From: Candidatus Saccharimonadota bacterium
GTDB lineage: Bacteria > Patescibacteriota > Saccharimonadia > Saccharimonadales > Saccharimonadaceae
Assembly: GCA_900555265.1 (NCBI GenBank)
Contig: UNSL01000004.1
Span: forward strand, 1 to 64,000
Length of the DNA: 64,000 bases
Reading direction: 5' to 3'
This document shows positions 25,129 through 33,404 of the stretch, one piece after another. Position 1 is the first letter of the stretch. Every line of letters begins with the position of its first letter. The notes under the pieces are model-generated. The model saw nothing but the letters and a program-made list of their open reading frames with translations, had not been told where the DNA came from and did no database searches. The position numbers and the translations under genes were made by a program.

Positions 25129-25870
25129 CGCTCAACTCCTTCGCTTCGCCGCCGTAAACTTGGACAAAAATGTCGTCCATTGAAGCGCCACCAAATTGTT
25201 TTTTCACTTCTTCCAATGTTCCGTACGCCGCCGCTTGACCGTCCTTCAATAAAATCAAGCGATCGCACAATCTTTCGACTTCCTCCATCTGGTGTGTAAC
25301 GTAAATAATTGTTGCGCCAGCTTTTCGTTGCTCCTCAATTATATTCATTAACAAACGACGATTCACTGGATCAAAGCCTTTGGCTGGCTCGTCCATAATC
25401 AACAGTTCTGGATCGCCCATAATCGTTACGCCAAGCTGAATCTTCTGCTGCTGTCCGCCAGATAATTTATCAAGTTGTGTATTAGCCTTGTCTGCCAAAT
25501 TGACGCGCTCCAAAAACTTCAGGGAAAAATCCTTAGCTTCTTTGCGACTCAAACCTTTCAGTTGACCAAAGTAAAGCATCACGTCCAGAACTTTTTCTTT
25601 TTTATACAAGCCGCGCTCCTCAGGAAGATATCCGAGGCGAATCTGGCTTTCCACCGAATATGGCTTGCCGTTTATCAATAAATCGCCCGCAGTCGGCTGA
25701 TATAGTCCAAGCAGTGCGCGCAACGTCGTAGTTTTTCCCGAACCATTACTTCCCAAAAAACCAAAAACTTCGCCGCGAAAAACATCAAAACTCAGATCTT
25801 TAATAACAGTTTTATCGCCGAAACTCATCTTAAAATGACGAATCTCAACCATTTTTTTATTATCTGGCAT
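25121..25870 (-). CDS. ABC transporter ATP-binding protein
   Basis: 249 residues. Walker A GSNGSGKT at 40-47, Q-loop YLPEERGLY, signature LSGGQQQ, Walker B LLIMDEP with a following AKGFDP, and switch His in VTHQMEE. The EERGLY Q-loop is typical of NatA-like exporters. The C-terminal ~25 residues extend beyond the core. A good SD (AAGGAGG) precedes the ATG. Divergent from a two-component system at 25934, which probably controls it. Confidence 0.95.
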   Translation of the reverse strand: MPDNKKMVEIRHFKMSFGDKTVIKDLSFDVFRGEVFGFLGSNGSGKTTTLRALLGLYQPTAGDLLINGKPYSVESQIRLGYLPEERGLYKKEKVLDVMLYFGQLKGLSRKEAKDFSLKFLERVNLADKANTQLDKLSGGQQQKIQLGVTIMGDPELLIMDEPAKGFDPVNRRLLMNIIEEQRKAGATIIYVTHQMEEVERLCDRLILLKDGQAAAYGTLEEVKKQFGGASMDDIFVQVYGGEAKELSDE

Positions 25871-25933
25871 ACGCCTCCTTTTCTTTAAATAAAATTATAG
25901 CACTTAGCGCAGGAAAAAAGATATAATATAAGT

Positions 25934-26602
25934 ATGCGACTGCTAGTCATTGAGGACGAACGAAAAATTGCGAGGGTTATAACCGAATCTTTGAAGCGCG
26001 AAAAATACGCGGTTGATGCGGCGTATGACGGAGAAGAGGGCTTTAATTTGGCGGATAGTCAGCCGTATGATTTGTTGATTGTTGATCGAATGTTGCCGGG
26101 ATTAGAAGGCACGGAGATTGTTAAAAAATTGCGCGAAAACGGGAAAAATATGCCAATTCTGTTTCTGACAGCGCTGAGTACGACCGAAGATAAAACGCTC
26201 GGGCTGGACGTGGGTGCTGATGATTATTTGACTAAGCCTTTTGCAATTGATGAATTGTTGGCGCGCGTGCGAGCCTTGCTTCGTCGGCCGCCGATTAGTC
26301 AGCCAGACGTTCTGCAAATTGACGATTTGAAAATTGACAAGCAGCAGCAAACCGTAACGCGAGCTGGGAAGAATATCGACCTCACGAGCAAAGAATATGC
26401 GCTGCTGGAATATTTGATGCAGCATCCGAATCAGATTCTCAGTAAAGAAACGCTGATTGATCACGTTTGGGATTTTGACGCTGATATTTTACCGAATAAT
26501 GTCGAGGCGTACATAAAAAATCTGCGCCAAAAAATCGACAAGCCGTTCAAAAAACAATTGATAAAAACCGTGCGCGGCTTCGGCTATAGGATTGAATCAT
26601 GA
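25934..26602 (+). CDS. OmpR-family response regulator
   Basis: 222 residues. Receiver domain with acidic pocket Glu7/Asp8, phospho-acceptor Asp51 (LLIVDRMLPG), Thr in FLTALS and Lys in TKPF; then a winged-helix DNA-binding domain (about 125-222) with LTSKEYALLEYL and VRGFGYRIES. TATAAT (25922-25927) ends 6 bases before the ATG. It overlaps the kinase gene by 4 bases (ATGA). Divergent placement suggests that it regulates the ABC/AI-2E operon; no operator repeats could be identified with confidence. Confidence 0.97.
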   Translation: MRLLVIEDERKIARVITESLKREKYAVDAAYDGEEGFNLADSQPYDLLIVDRMLPGLEGTEIVKKLRENGKNMPILFLTALSTTEDKTLGLDVGADDYLTKPFAIDELLARVRALLRRPPISQPDVLQIDDLKIDKQQQTVTRAGKNIDLTSKEYALLEYLMQHPNQILSKETLIDHVWDFDADILPNNVEAYIKNLRQKIDKPFKKQLIKTVRGFGYRIES

Positions 26603-27549
26603 AAATTTTTACTTCAGCAACAATTAAGTTGGCGGGCTGGTATTTGATGATTTTGATGATCGTCAGTCTGCTGTTTAGTAGCATTATTTTTCAGGTGGCG
26701 CGCTCGGAAGTTGATGCGCAAATTCATAAAATTATCGTTCAAAGGAAGGATGATTTTCCTGCAATTAATTTGTCAGAGAGAATAGATAATTCAACTCGGA
26801 ATCTTTTGATTAGTTTGGGCTATATAAATCTTATCGTTCTGCTCGCTGGCGGTTGGTGTTCGTATTTATTGGCAAAAATCACTTTGCGGCCGATAGAAAC
26901 CGCCCACAAAGCTCAATCGCGATTTGTTGCCAATGCCAGCCATCAGCTCCGAACACCTTTGGCAATTATGAAAGCAGAAACTGAATTTGCGCTAAAAAAT
27001 CGGAAGGCGAATAAGACGGAACTTACAGAAACTTTGGAAAGTAATTTGGAGGAAATAAATAAGTTGACCGAACTTACGGCGATGCTTCTGGAACTGTCGC
27101 GGACGGAAAATAAGTTGGCACTGGAAGATAAAAGTTTCAATTTGACGGAATTGATATCCGAACTCATCCGCGAACGAAAAGCCGAAGCGCGAGTTAAGAT
27201 GAATTGCCCAGAACACATAAATATTCCGCTTCATCACACCGCCACGCGAGAATTGTGCGCGATTTTGCTCGACAATTCATTGAAACATAGCCCGAAAAAT
27301 TCTGTGGTAAAAATTCGCATTATCCCATCGAAACAAAACATCACCGTCAACTTCATCAACGACGGCACAATTTCACAACAAACTCTGCCGCACGTCTTTG
27401 AGCGATTTTTCCGCGGCAATCAAAGCACAAAAGGCTATGGATTAGGATTGCCATTAGCGGAACAATTGACAAAAGCGCTCGGCGGACAAATCTCTGTTAA
27501 TACCTCGAAAACCTCAACCATTTTCACGATTTCTTTACCGATTCTGTAA
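26599..27549 (+). CDS. Sensor histidine kinase, partner of the OmpR-type regulator
   Basis: 316 residues. Two membrane helices (about 11-33 and 69-91) bracket a short ~35-residue extracytoplasmic loop. HisKA with ASHQLRTP (His115), then HATPase_c with the N box LLDNSLKHS, RFFRGN F box and GYGLGLPLAEQ G2 box. The very short sensor loop resembles intramembrane-sensing kinases that respond to envelope stress or to the ABC exporter they neighbour; that mode is inference. It overlaps the regulator by 4 bases. Confidence 0.95.
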   Translation: MKIFTSATIKLAGWYLMILMIVSLLFSSIIFQVARSEVDAQIHKIIVQRKDDFPAINLSERIDNSTRNLLISLGYINLIVLLAGGWCSYLLAKITLRPIETAHKAQSRFVANASHQLRTPLAIMKAETEFALKNRKANKTELTETLESNLEEINKLTELTAMLLELSRTENKLALEDKSFNLTELISELIRERKAEARVKMNCPEHINIPLHHTATRELCAILLDNSLKHSPKNSVVKIRIIPSKQNITVNFINDGTISQQTLPHVFERFFRGNQSTKGYGLGLPLAEQLTKALGGQISVNTSKTSTIFTISLPIL

Positions 27550-27626
27550 ATTTTCAGCTATTTTTCAGAATTAGATGTTGTAATAGGATTGTTGATTGGC
27601 AAAGTTGCCGATCCGAAAGGGGAAGT

Positions 27627-28085
27627 ATGAGTACAACATTTTTAAGTAAAAAAGGATTTAAGGAGCTTCAGAAAGAAATTTCTGGACTAGAGATTTCAGA
27701 GAAAGCGCTCATATTAGAGTTGAAAGAAATTGGGCGCGCCAAATCGCGCGATGACAAATTACGCCGCAACGATGTAATTACGCAACTGGAAAACATTCAA
27801 TCAAAAATCTTTATGAAGAAGGATATTTTACGTCACGCTAAGCCGCTACCAAGGAAGCGCGATCGATTGAAAATTGCTATTGGCTCAGTCGTGGATTTGG
27901 TGGATCAGCAAGGGAAAATCTTCCGCTATACGCTGGTTCACAGCCTGGAAGCGAACCCTCTGGACGGGCGAATTTCCGTGGATAGTCCGCTGGGAAAAAG
28001 TTTATTAAATCACAAGAAATCAGAAACTGTCTCCTGGAAAAATGGCTTGATGACCAGACAGCTACAAGTCGTTAAAATTAGCTAA
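27627..28085 (+). CDS. GreA/GreB-family transcription factor with altered tip
   Basis: 152 residues, the Gre size. An N-terminal helical pair (about 8-75) precedes a C-terminal FKBP-like domain with IGSVVDLVDQQGK, ISVDSPLGKSLL and VSWKNG. In GreA the coiled-coil tip carries GDLKENAEY, whose Asp and Glu hold the catalytic Mg of RNA polymerase. Here the matching stretch is SRDDKLRRNDV: one Asp may match, the Glu does not, and the tip is basic. It may therefore be a Gre-like protein that enters the secondary channel without stimulating cleavage. SD AAAGGGGAAG before the ATG. Confidence 0.85.
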   Translation: MSTTFLSKKGFKELQKEISGLEISEKALILELKEIGRAKSRDDKLRRNDVITQLENIQSKIFMKKDILRHAKPLPRKRDRLKIAIGSVVDLVDQQGKIFRYTLVHSLEANPLDGRISVDSPLGKSLLNHKKSETVSWKNGLMTRQLQVVKIS

Positions 28086-28110
28086 TCCAAATTGTCCACC
28101 ACGACAGTTT

Positions 28111-28141
28111 AGCTCTCACTGGTAAGTGGGAGCTTTTTTAT
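28111..28141 (+). terminator. Terminator after the GreA-like gene
   Basis: AGCTCTCACT with AGTGGGAGCT (one T-G pair) around GGTA, followed by six T. Confidence 0.9.
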
Positions 28142-28270
28142 TTTTAATAGTATTTTATTCCGTTTCTGAAATTTAATATAAAAACAAAAAATCGCCCAAA
28201 TTTTAAAATTATCTGCCACCGGGTTTTTATTTAAGAAAAAGCTGGACTATCGGCATAACTATCCAAAATA

Positions 28271-28318
28271 GCAAAGACAGTGGTACCTAGAACAGCAAAG
28301 TCGCTGCCTACTGCGACG
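28271..28318 (+). other. Possible decayed L10-leader-like segment
   Basis: CAAAGACAGTGG is identical to 12 bases of the L10 leader at 8529-8540. A GTCGC/GCGAC hairpin follows, but the diagnostic ACCGAGG half of the leader is missing. Chance identity is not excluded. Confidence 0.25.
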
Positions 28319-28338
28319 TCAAAATAAGCAAAAGGTGA

Positions 28339-28344
28339 TATAAT
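28339..28344 (+). promoter_or_regulatory. -10 box of the restriction-modification leader RNA
   Basis: TATAAT at 28339-28344. The predicted start (~28350) coincides with the first base of the structured leader. No clear -35. Confidence 0.55.
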
Positions 28345-28350
28345 GGTAAG

Positions 28351-28480
28351 GTCTTACTTTCATTATCAATCTGACGACCATTTTATGTGGTTGCCGCAAA
28401 TAAACGGCACCGCATAAACAATACGGCAACTCGTCGGGTTGTGAATGGAAGTAAGACACCGTTGCGGTGTCGTTTTTTTA
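28351..28480 (+). ncRNA. Structured leader RNA ending in an intrinsic terminator
   Basis: GTCTTACTTTCATT (28351-28364) pairs with AATGGAAGTAAGAC (28444-28457) over 14 bp with one G-T. Inside, CTGACGA pairs with TCGTCGG, and GTTGCCG can pair either with a nearby CGGCA or with CGGCAAC further on. Immediately afterwards GACACCG/CGGTGTC (28455-28471) plus seven T forms a terminator ahead of the restriction gene. It may be an attenuator for the operon or a free-standing ~130-base RNA; no known family recognised. Confidence 0.65.
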
Positions 28481-28506
28481 TTTTGGCATCGCAGAAAGAC
28501 GATGCT

Positions 28507-29307
28507 ATGAATATATGGACCCAAAAAAGTATTGAGCTTGCAAACCAAAGGAATTATCTTGACTTACTTTATCGTGTTTACCCGATGTCTGTAAATTTAC
28601 GGAGAGAGCTCCCTAATTCAACACTGAACGATATAAGAATAGCGTTTAATAATAGAGACGACGATTCTCTATTGAAGATATTACTGAAGCAAGAAGTGTT
28701 TCCAATCAAAGATTCTTATGTTGCATATCTAAAAAGAGACAACTCATCTATAGAACGCAACCCAAATACAGCTCAAAGATTAGTGGGCATGCTATACGAA
28801 ATGGGTCTTGATGACATTATTGACCATACAACTGCACCCAAAGAGACTAATCGCCAAATTGGACCACTGTTTAAAAACTGGATTAAAACTGGCAATCTTG
28901 GCGTTCCAGTTTTCACAAATGCAACAGACTTTGTAGACATAGAGCAAAACGCAGTTTTTGATGGCTCCGATTTTGCGATGGAGTCTTTCGCTCACAGTCA
29001 ACTTGGATACGACCGCCCAAAGGGTTTGGATTTTATAGCCAAATTTAATGGCAAATATATAATCGCCGAAGCAAAGTTCCTATCAGATTTTGGAGGTCAT
29101 CAAAATGCGCAGTTTAATGACGCAATATCGACAATGCGAGCGAATTTAACTCCGGTCGGTAAAGAAGTTATAAAAATCGCCATTCTGGATGGTGTTTTAT
29201 ATATCAAAGGAAACAATAAAATGCACAAATCAATTACTACTCAATTTAGTGATGATGAAGTGATTATATCAGCGGTGTTATTAAGAGACTATCTGTTTTC
29301 GCTGTAA
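28507..29307 (+). CDS. Type II restriction endonuclease, PD-(D/E)XK type
   Basis: 266 residues from ATG 28507, which lies past the leader terminator; longer reading frames would translate the terminator. A PD-(D/E)XK core is visible: Asp175 in KGLDFIAKF, then Glu188-Ala-Lys190 in IIAEAKF, with SDFGGHQNAQ after it. An N-terminal helical half with DGSDFAMES precedes it. The pairing with an adenine/cytosine methyltransferase 5 bases downstream makes the restriction role likely. Recognition site unknown. The region is markedly AT-richer than flanking genes, suggesting acquisition. Confidence 0.85.
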   Translation: MNIWTQKSIELANQRNYLDLLYRVYPMSVNLRRELPNSTLNDIRIAFNNRDDDSLLKILLKQEVFPIKDSYVAYLKRDNSSIERNPNTAQRLVGMLYEMGLDDIIDHTTAPKETNRQIGPLFKNWIKTGNLGVPVFTNATDFVDIEQNAVFDGSDFAMESFAHSQLGYDRPKGLDFIAKFNGKYIIAEAKFLSDFGGHQNAQFNDAISTMRANLTPVGKEVIKIAILDGVLYIKGNNKMHKSITTQFSDDEVIISAVLLRDYLFSL

Positions 29308-29312
29308 CTATT

Positions 29313-30395
29313 ATGAGGATTGACTATACAGGTAAAAAAACAGAAAAAGAGATTTTAGCGAAAGCTAAGTCTCTAGAAAGACCTATTAAAAATATAGACG
29401 GCTCACTACTGCTTAAAGGTGATAATTTCGTAGCTTTGTCGTCATTGCTACCTTTTTATGCCAGTAAAATTGATTTGATATATATCGACCCTCCCTTCAA
29501 TACAAATCAAACCTTTACCGTAGAGGATGAAAGAGTCAGCACGATTAGTCGCAAGAAAAATGCAACGATTGCATATTCTGACCAAATGAATCCACCTGAA
29601 TATATTGAGTTTATACGCGAACGACTAATACTTTTACGAGAATTACTTTCTGAATGCGGTTCTATATATCTACACATCGATACAAAAATGGGTCATTATA
29701 TAAAAATTATCATGGATGAAATTTTTGGAATCGATAATTTCAAGAATGATATTACTAGAATTAAATCAAATCCTAAAAACTTTATGCGGAAAGCGTATGG
29801 CAATCAAAAAGATGTAATATATTTCTACGCAAAAAATAAAGATAAAAACATTTTTAATAATGTCACTATTAAGCTTGACGAAAATGATAAAGTCAGAATG
29901 TTTAAAAAGATTGATAAGGACGGGCGCAGATATAATACAGTCCCAGTTCACGCACCTGGCGAGACCAACGGCAAAACTGGCAGCGAATGGCACGGAATGC
30001 TTCCGCCGAGTGGTAGACACTGGCGTACGGATCCAGCTGAATTAGATAAGCTAGATGAGCTAGGTTTAATTGAATGGTCAAAAAATAATGTGCCTCGCAT
30101 AAAGAAGTTTGCCGATGAGCATAAAGGTAAAAAAATACAGGACATTTGGAATTACGTTGATCCAGCATATCCAATTTATCCAACCGAAAAAAACCTAAAA
30201 ATGCTAGAAATGATAATTGCACAATCATCGAATGATAGCTCTATAGTTCTTGATTGTTTCGCGGGCAGTGGATCTACGCTTTTAGCGGCTCAGAATCTTG
30301 GTCGTAAGTGGATAGGTATTGACCAGTCAGACGTATCACTCAAAGTTATCAGAGATCGACTCGACAAGGTAGCCTATGAGTATTTTGAAATATAG
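29313..30395 (+). CDS. Site-specific DNA methyltransferase (beta class)
   Basis: 360 residues. Motif IV DPPF at 59-62 (LIYIDPPFNTNQTF) comes before the SAM-binding FxGxG motif (LDCFAGSGSTLLAAQ, about 325-339), the beta-class order of amino-methyltransferases. The middle (about 130-290) is the target recognition region, with SEWHGMLPPSGRHWR. The DPPF form favours N6-adenine methylation; N4-cytosine is the alternative. It should protect the host from the adjacent endonuclease. It starts 5 bases after that gene without a clear SD, so coupling is likely. Confidence 0.95.
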   Translation: MRIDYTGKKTEKEILAKAKSLERPIKNIDGSLLLKGDNFVALSSLLPFYASKIDLIYIDPPFNTNQTFTVEDERVSTISRKKNATIAYSDQMNPPEYIEFIRERLILLRELLSECGSIYLHIDTKMGHYIKIIMDEIFGIDNFKNDITRIKSNPKNFMRKAYGNQKDVIYFYAKNKDKNIFNNVTIKLDENDKVRMFKKIDKDGRRYNTVPVHAPGETNGKTGSEWHGMLPPSGRHWRTDPAELDKLDELGLIEWSKNNVPRIKKFADEHKGKKIQDIWNYVDPAYPIYPTEKNLKMLEMIIAQSSNDSSIVLDCFAGSGSTLLAAQNLGRKWIGIDQSDVSLKVIRDRLDKVAYEYFEI

Positions 30396-30412
30396 CTGAT
30401 ATAATAAGAATC

Positions 30413-31393
30413 ATGAGTAAGCGACTTTCAAGAGGAGTCAAAGAGCTGCTAGCTAAGGCTATTGATTCTGCCACTCAAGCAATATCAACATACAATGACC
30501 CTAGAAGCTCATTCAGAACTGGAAATTTTACAATCTTAATGATTATTGCTTGGACTGCCGCGACACACGCCTATCTTGAGCGAAAAAAGATAAGCTATTT
30601 TTATAAAGAAAAGAACGGTAGATATAAGAAAATTGATGGCGACAAAAAGGCATGGGAATTATCAAGGACAGTAACGGAAATTTTTAGTGAAACTGATCCT
30701 ATCCGTAAAAATATTGAACTTTTCATTAAATTACGCAACAAGATAGAGCATCGTAACTTGCCAGCTCTTGATAGAGAGCTGGTGGGAGAAAGTCAATCTC
30801 TGGTTCTAAATTTTGAGGACTGGCTAATTAAGGAATTCGGCGAAAGATATACCCTAATTGATACTCTTTTTGTGCCAATACAACTCTCGAGACAATTAAA
30901 AAGAACTCTTCCGGTTAGTAAAGACGAAAAGTCTGTAATAAATTTTGTCAAGGATTATCGTGGACTGCTTGAGGCGGAAGTAGAAAACTCGCAAAGATAC
31001 TCATTTAAAGCATATTTAATACCGAAGATTGGAAATCACCGCTCATCATCCGACCTGGCTATAGAATTCGTTAAGTATGATTCAAAAAACCCGCAAGAAA
31101 TGAAAAAATACGATAAAGCAATTATTGCTATAAAGGAAAAACATGTACCCGTGTCTAACGTTAATTACTTAAAACCAAGCATGGTTCTAGAGAGACTGAA
31201 AGAAAAAGGTTATATAAAAACAATGAATTGGCACACCGATATGTGGCGTAAGTACAAAGTAAGACCCGCAAGTGGAGCAACAAACAAATCTAGCTGTAAG
31301 GTTGAGTACTGTGTATACGACAAGCCGCACAAAGATTATTTATATACAGACGCTTGGGTTCAGCATTTAATTGAAAAAGAGTTAAGTAAATAA
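30413..31393 (+). CDS. DUF3644 protein of the restriction-modification island
   Basis: 326 residues. The first ~130 show the DUF3644 pattern: NFTILMIIAWTAATHAYLE, ISYFYKEKNGRYKKIDGDKK with AWELSR, then RKNIELFIKLRNKIEHR. Its HEPN-like RxxxEHR ending is suggestive, since HEPN RNases use R-x4-6-H; here R-N-K-I-E-H fits. The C-terminal third (about 220-326) is a basic helical domain that looks winged-helix-like. DUF3644 genes often lie beside restriction systems; a defence role is inference. TATAAT ends 7 bases before the ATG, so it may also have its own promoter. Confidence 0.8.
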   Translation: MSKRLSRGVKELLAKAIDSATQAISTYNDPRSSFRTGNFTILMIIAWTAATHAYLERKKISYFYKEKNGRYKKIDGDKKAWELSRTVTEIFSETDPIRKNIELFIKLRNKIEHRNLPALDRELVGESQSLVLNFEDWLIKEFGERYTLIDTLFVPIQLSRQLKRTLPVSKDEKSVINFVKDYRGLLEAEVENSQRYSFKAYLIPKIGNHRSSSDLAIEFVKYDSKNPQEMKKYDKAIIAIKEKHVPVSNVNYLKPSMVLERLKEKGYIKTMNWHTDMWRKYKVRPASGATNKSSCKVEYCVYDKPHKDYLYTDAWVQHLIEKELSK

Positions 31394-31503
31394 TAAAAAA
31401 ATAAAATCGGCGAGGGAAATTTTTAAAAAACGTAAAAGTCAAGACTAACGAAGTGAAGCTATAGCTTCGAGAAAATTCGTAAAAGCGAGCCAAAATTTAG
31501 CAA

Positions 31504-31531
31504 ACAAAAAATCGCCCAAAAGAGCGATAAT
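31504..31531 (-). terminator. Terminator of tRNA-Gln
   Basis: On the minus strand ATCGCTC and GGGCGAT (reading ATCGC/GCGAT core) around TTTT, followed by six T. Nearly the same hairpin follows tRNA-Leu at 58319. Confidence 0.8.
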
Positions 31532-31547
31532 TTACACCTGTCAAATT

Positions 31548-31622
31548 TGGCTGGGACGGCAGGATTCGAACCTGCGAATGCTGGGACCAAAACCCAGTGC
31601 CTTACCACTTGGCGACGTCCCA
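31548..31622 (-). tRNA. glnT: tRNA-Gln (TTG anticodon)
   Basis: Complete cloverleaf on the minus strand: acceptor TGGGACG/CGTCCCA, anticodon stem CTGGG/CCCAG around loop TTTTGGT (anticodon TTG), T-loop TTCGAAT, discriminator G and encoded CCA (31548-31550). Its 3' end faces the restriction-modification island. Confidence 0.96.
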
Positions 31623-31695
31623 CTATTGCCAGGACAATGACGATTATAGCACGCCAGCCAGAAAAAATCCACACATCCTGATATAATATAACCTA

Positions 31696-33009
31696 ATGAG
31701 AAAACAAATTTTTGAGACTTTAAGATTGGAAAAAATCGTTGGCGGCGGGCAAGCCATCGGGACGCTTGACGACGGCCGCAAAGCGTTCGTCTGGGGAGGA
31801 CTGCCGAAAGAACTTGTAACGATTCGCGTGACAAAGAAAAAATCGCACTTCGTCGAGGGAATAGTTACGGAGATTATCGAGAAAAGCCCAGAGCGAATTA
31901 CGCCGCGGGACGAAAATAGCTATTTAAGCACCAGTCCTTGGCAAATAATGCCGATGTCCAGCGAGCAATCATACAAAGCGCTGCTAATCAAAGAGGCTTT
32001 TTTACTTCACAACATCACATTGCCTGAAAAAATCAAGGTATTTTCTGACGGCGTAGAATTTAATTATCGCAACAAAGTTGAATTCAGTTGGTTCGGCGAC
32101 AAAACGGACGACGACGAAAAGGAAACTCTGGACTTGGCGTTTTTCAAGCGTGGCAGCAAGGGAAAAGTTGTCGTCAACGGAACCAGCTTGGCACACCCGA
32201 GCATAAATAAATTGGCAATTGAAATCCGCAACCTCTTACGAACAAAACCAATTGTCGCGCGCCAACTAAAAACACTCCTGATTCGCTCAGATCAACAGGG
32301 AAACGCCGTCTGGCAATTGTACGTAAAAGATAAGATAGAAAACCTGATTTCCGAGGACGAAGCCAAATTATTATCAGCCAAAGGTGGCGAAATAATCTAT
32401 TCCGACCCCAAAAGTCCAGCCAGCAGAATCACCGAACGCTTGAACAAATTCGGCGACACGACGCTGAGCGACACGATTTTAGGCGTCACCTTCAACTACG
32501 CTTGCGAAGGGTTTTTCCAAGTCAACATTCCCGTCTACGAAAAAGCCCTGAGCGATATGAAAGCGTGGATTAATTGCAATAAAAAAATGCCGACACTCGA
32601 CCTTTACTCTGGCGTTGGGACAATTGGTTTGACAATTGGAGGCGATGACGTGACGCTCGTGGAGATTAACGAGCATGCCGTCGCGGAAATGCAGAGGAAT
32701 ATTGTCAAGCTGAATCGACCGAACGCCAAGGCGATTTTGGCGCCGAGCGAAAAATCTCTGGAATATATAACGGGCGAGCAAATTGTCATCGTTGATCCGC
32801 CGCGCGCTGGACTTCACGCGGACGTTACTAATAGACTGCTGGAAACTGAGCCGCCTAGGATTATTTATCTGAGCTGCAATCCTGTCACGCAAGCGCGAGA
32901 CGTCAGCCTACTTCAGGAAAAATACGAAATCGTGCATCATCAAGGCTACAATTTCTTCCCGAGGACGCCGCACATTGAGCACCTTGTGGTTTTGGACAAG
33001 AAAGCGTAA
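31696..33009 (+). CDS. RlmD/TrmA-family uracil-C5 RNA methyltransferase
   Basis: 437 residues. N-terminal TRAM domain (about 5-60; LRLEKIVGGGQAIG). SAM domain with LDLYSGVGTIGLTI, VEINEHAVAEMQ, and VDPPRAGLH. Catalytic nucleophile in YLSCNPVTQARD. RumA-type enzymes usually hold a 4Fe-4S cluster through C-x5-C-x2-C after the TRAM domain; the equivalent stretch here (ENSYLSTSPWQIMPMSSEQ) contains no cysteine, so the cluster has been lost. Target probably a 23S rRNA or tRNA uridine. TATAAT ends 8 bases before the ATG. Confidence 0.92.
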   Translation: MRKQIFETLRLEKIVGGGQAIGTLDDGRKAFVWGGLPKELVTIRVTKKKSHFVEGIVTEIIEKSPERITPRDENSYLSTSPWQIMPMSSEQSYKALLIKEAFLLHNITLPEKIKVFSDGVEFNYRNKVEFSWFGDKTDDDEKETLDLAFFKRGSKGKVVVNGTSLAHPSINKLAIEIRNLLRTKPIVARQLKTLLIRSDQQGNAVWQLYVKDKIENLISEDEAKLLSAKGGEIIYSDPKSPASRITERLNKFGDTTLSDTILGVTFNYACEGFFQVNIPVYEKALSDMKAWINCNKKMPTLDLYSGVGTIGLTIGGDDVTLVEINEHAVAEMQRNIVKLNRPNAKAILAPSEKSLEYITGEQIVIVDPPRAGLHADVTNRLLETEPPRIIYLSCNPVTQARDVSLLQEKYEIVHHQGYNFFPRTPHIEHLVVLDKKA

Positions 33010-33018
33010 TCTATAGCC

Positions 33019-33396
33019 ATGAAGACTAGAATATTAAAGCAAGCTACGTTTAGAGGAATTATTCCTTTTGTTATAATGTCGGCATTAGCTCTCATAATGA
33101 CATATCAAAAAATTGACCCGTCACAAACTAAGGGAACATTCTTAACTGGCGTCATAATATCCATAGTTGCGGCCGCATCTGTAATATACGACATTGAAAA
33201 ATGGTCATTACTTAAACAATCCGCCATACATTTTATCGTCATGATATTGACAATTTTTCCTTGTTTATTAATAAGTGGCTGGTACGAGTTAAGCTCGTTC
33301 GCAGACTACTTGAAAGTATTCGGAATATTTTTACTATGCGGTTGCGTTTTCTGGACTATAGGATATTTCGTTTTTGGCAAATTACTGAATAGGTAG
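33019..33396 (+). CDS. Four-helix membrane protein (DUF3021-like)
   Basis: 125 residues with four predicted membrane helices in two pairs (about 14-30, 42-58, 68-85 and 98-118) and short polar loops. Size and topology fit DUF3021, a family of small membrane proteins often linked to LytTR-type regulation, but no LytTR gene is nearby and the match is by appearance only. It starts 9 bases after the methyltransferase gene and ends 8 bases from the convergent P-type ATPase gene. Confidence 0.65.
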   Translation: MKTRILKQATFRGIIPFVIMSALALIMTYQKIDPSQTKGTFLTGVIISIVAAASVIYDIEKWSLLKQSAIHFIVMILTIFPCLLISGWYELSSFADYLKVFGIFLLCGCVFWTIGYFVFGKLLNR

Positions 33397-33404
33397 ACAA
33401 GTTA

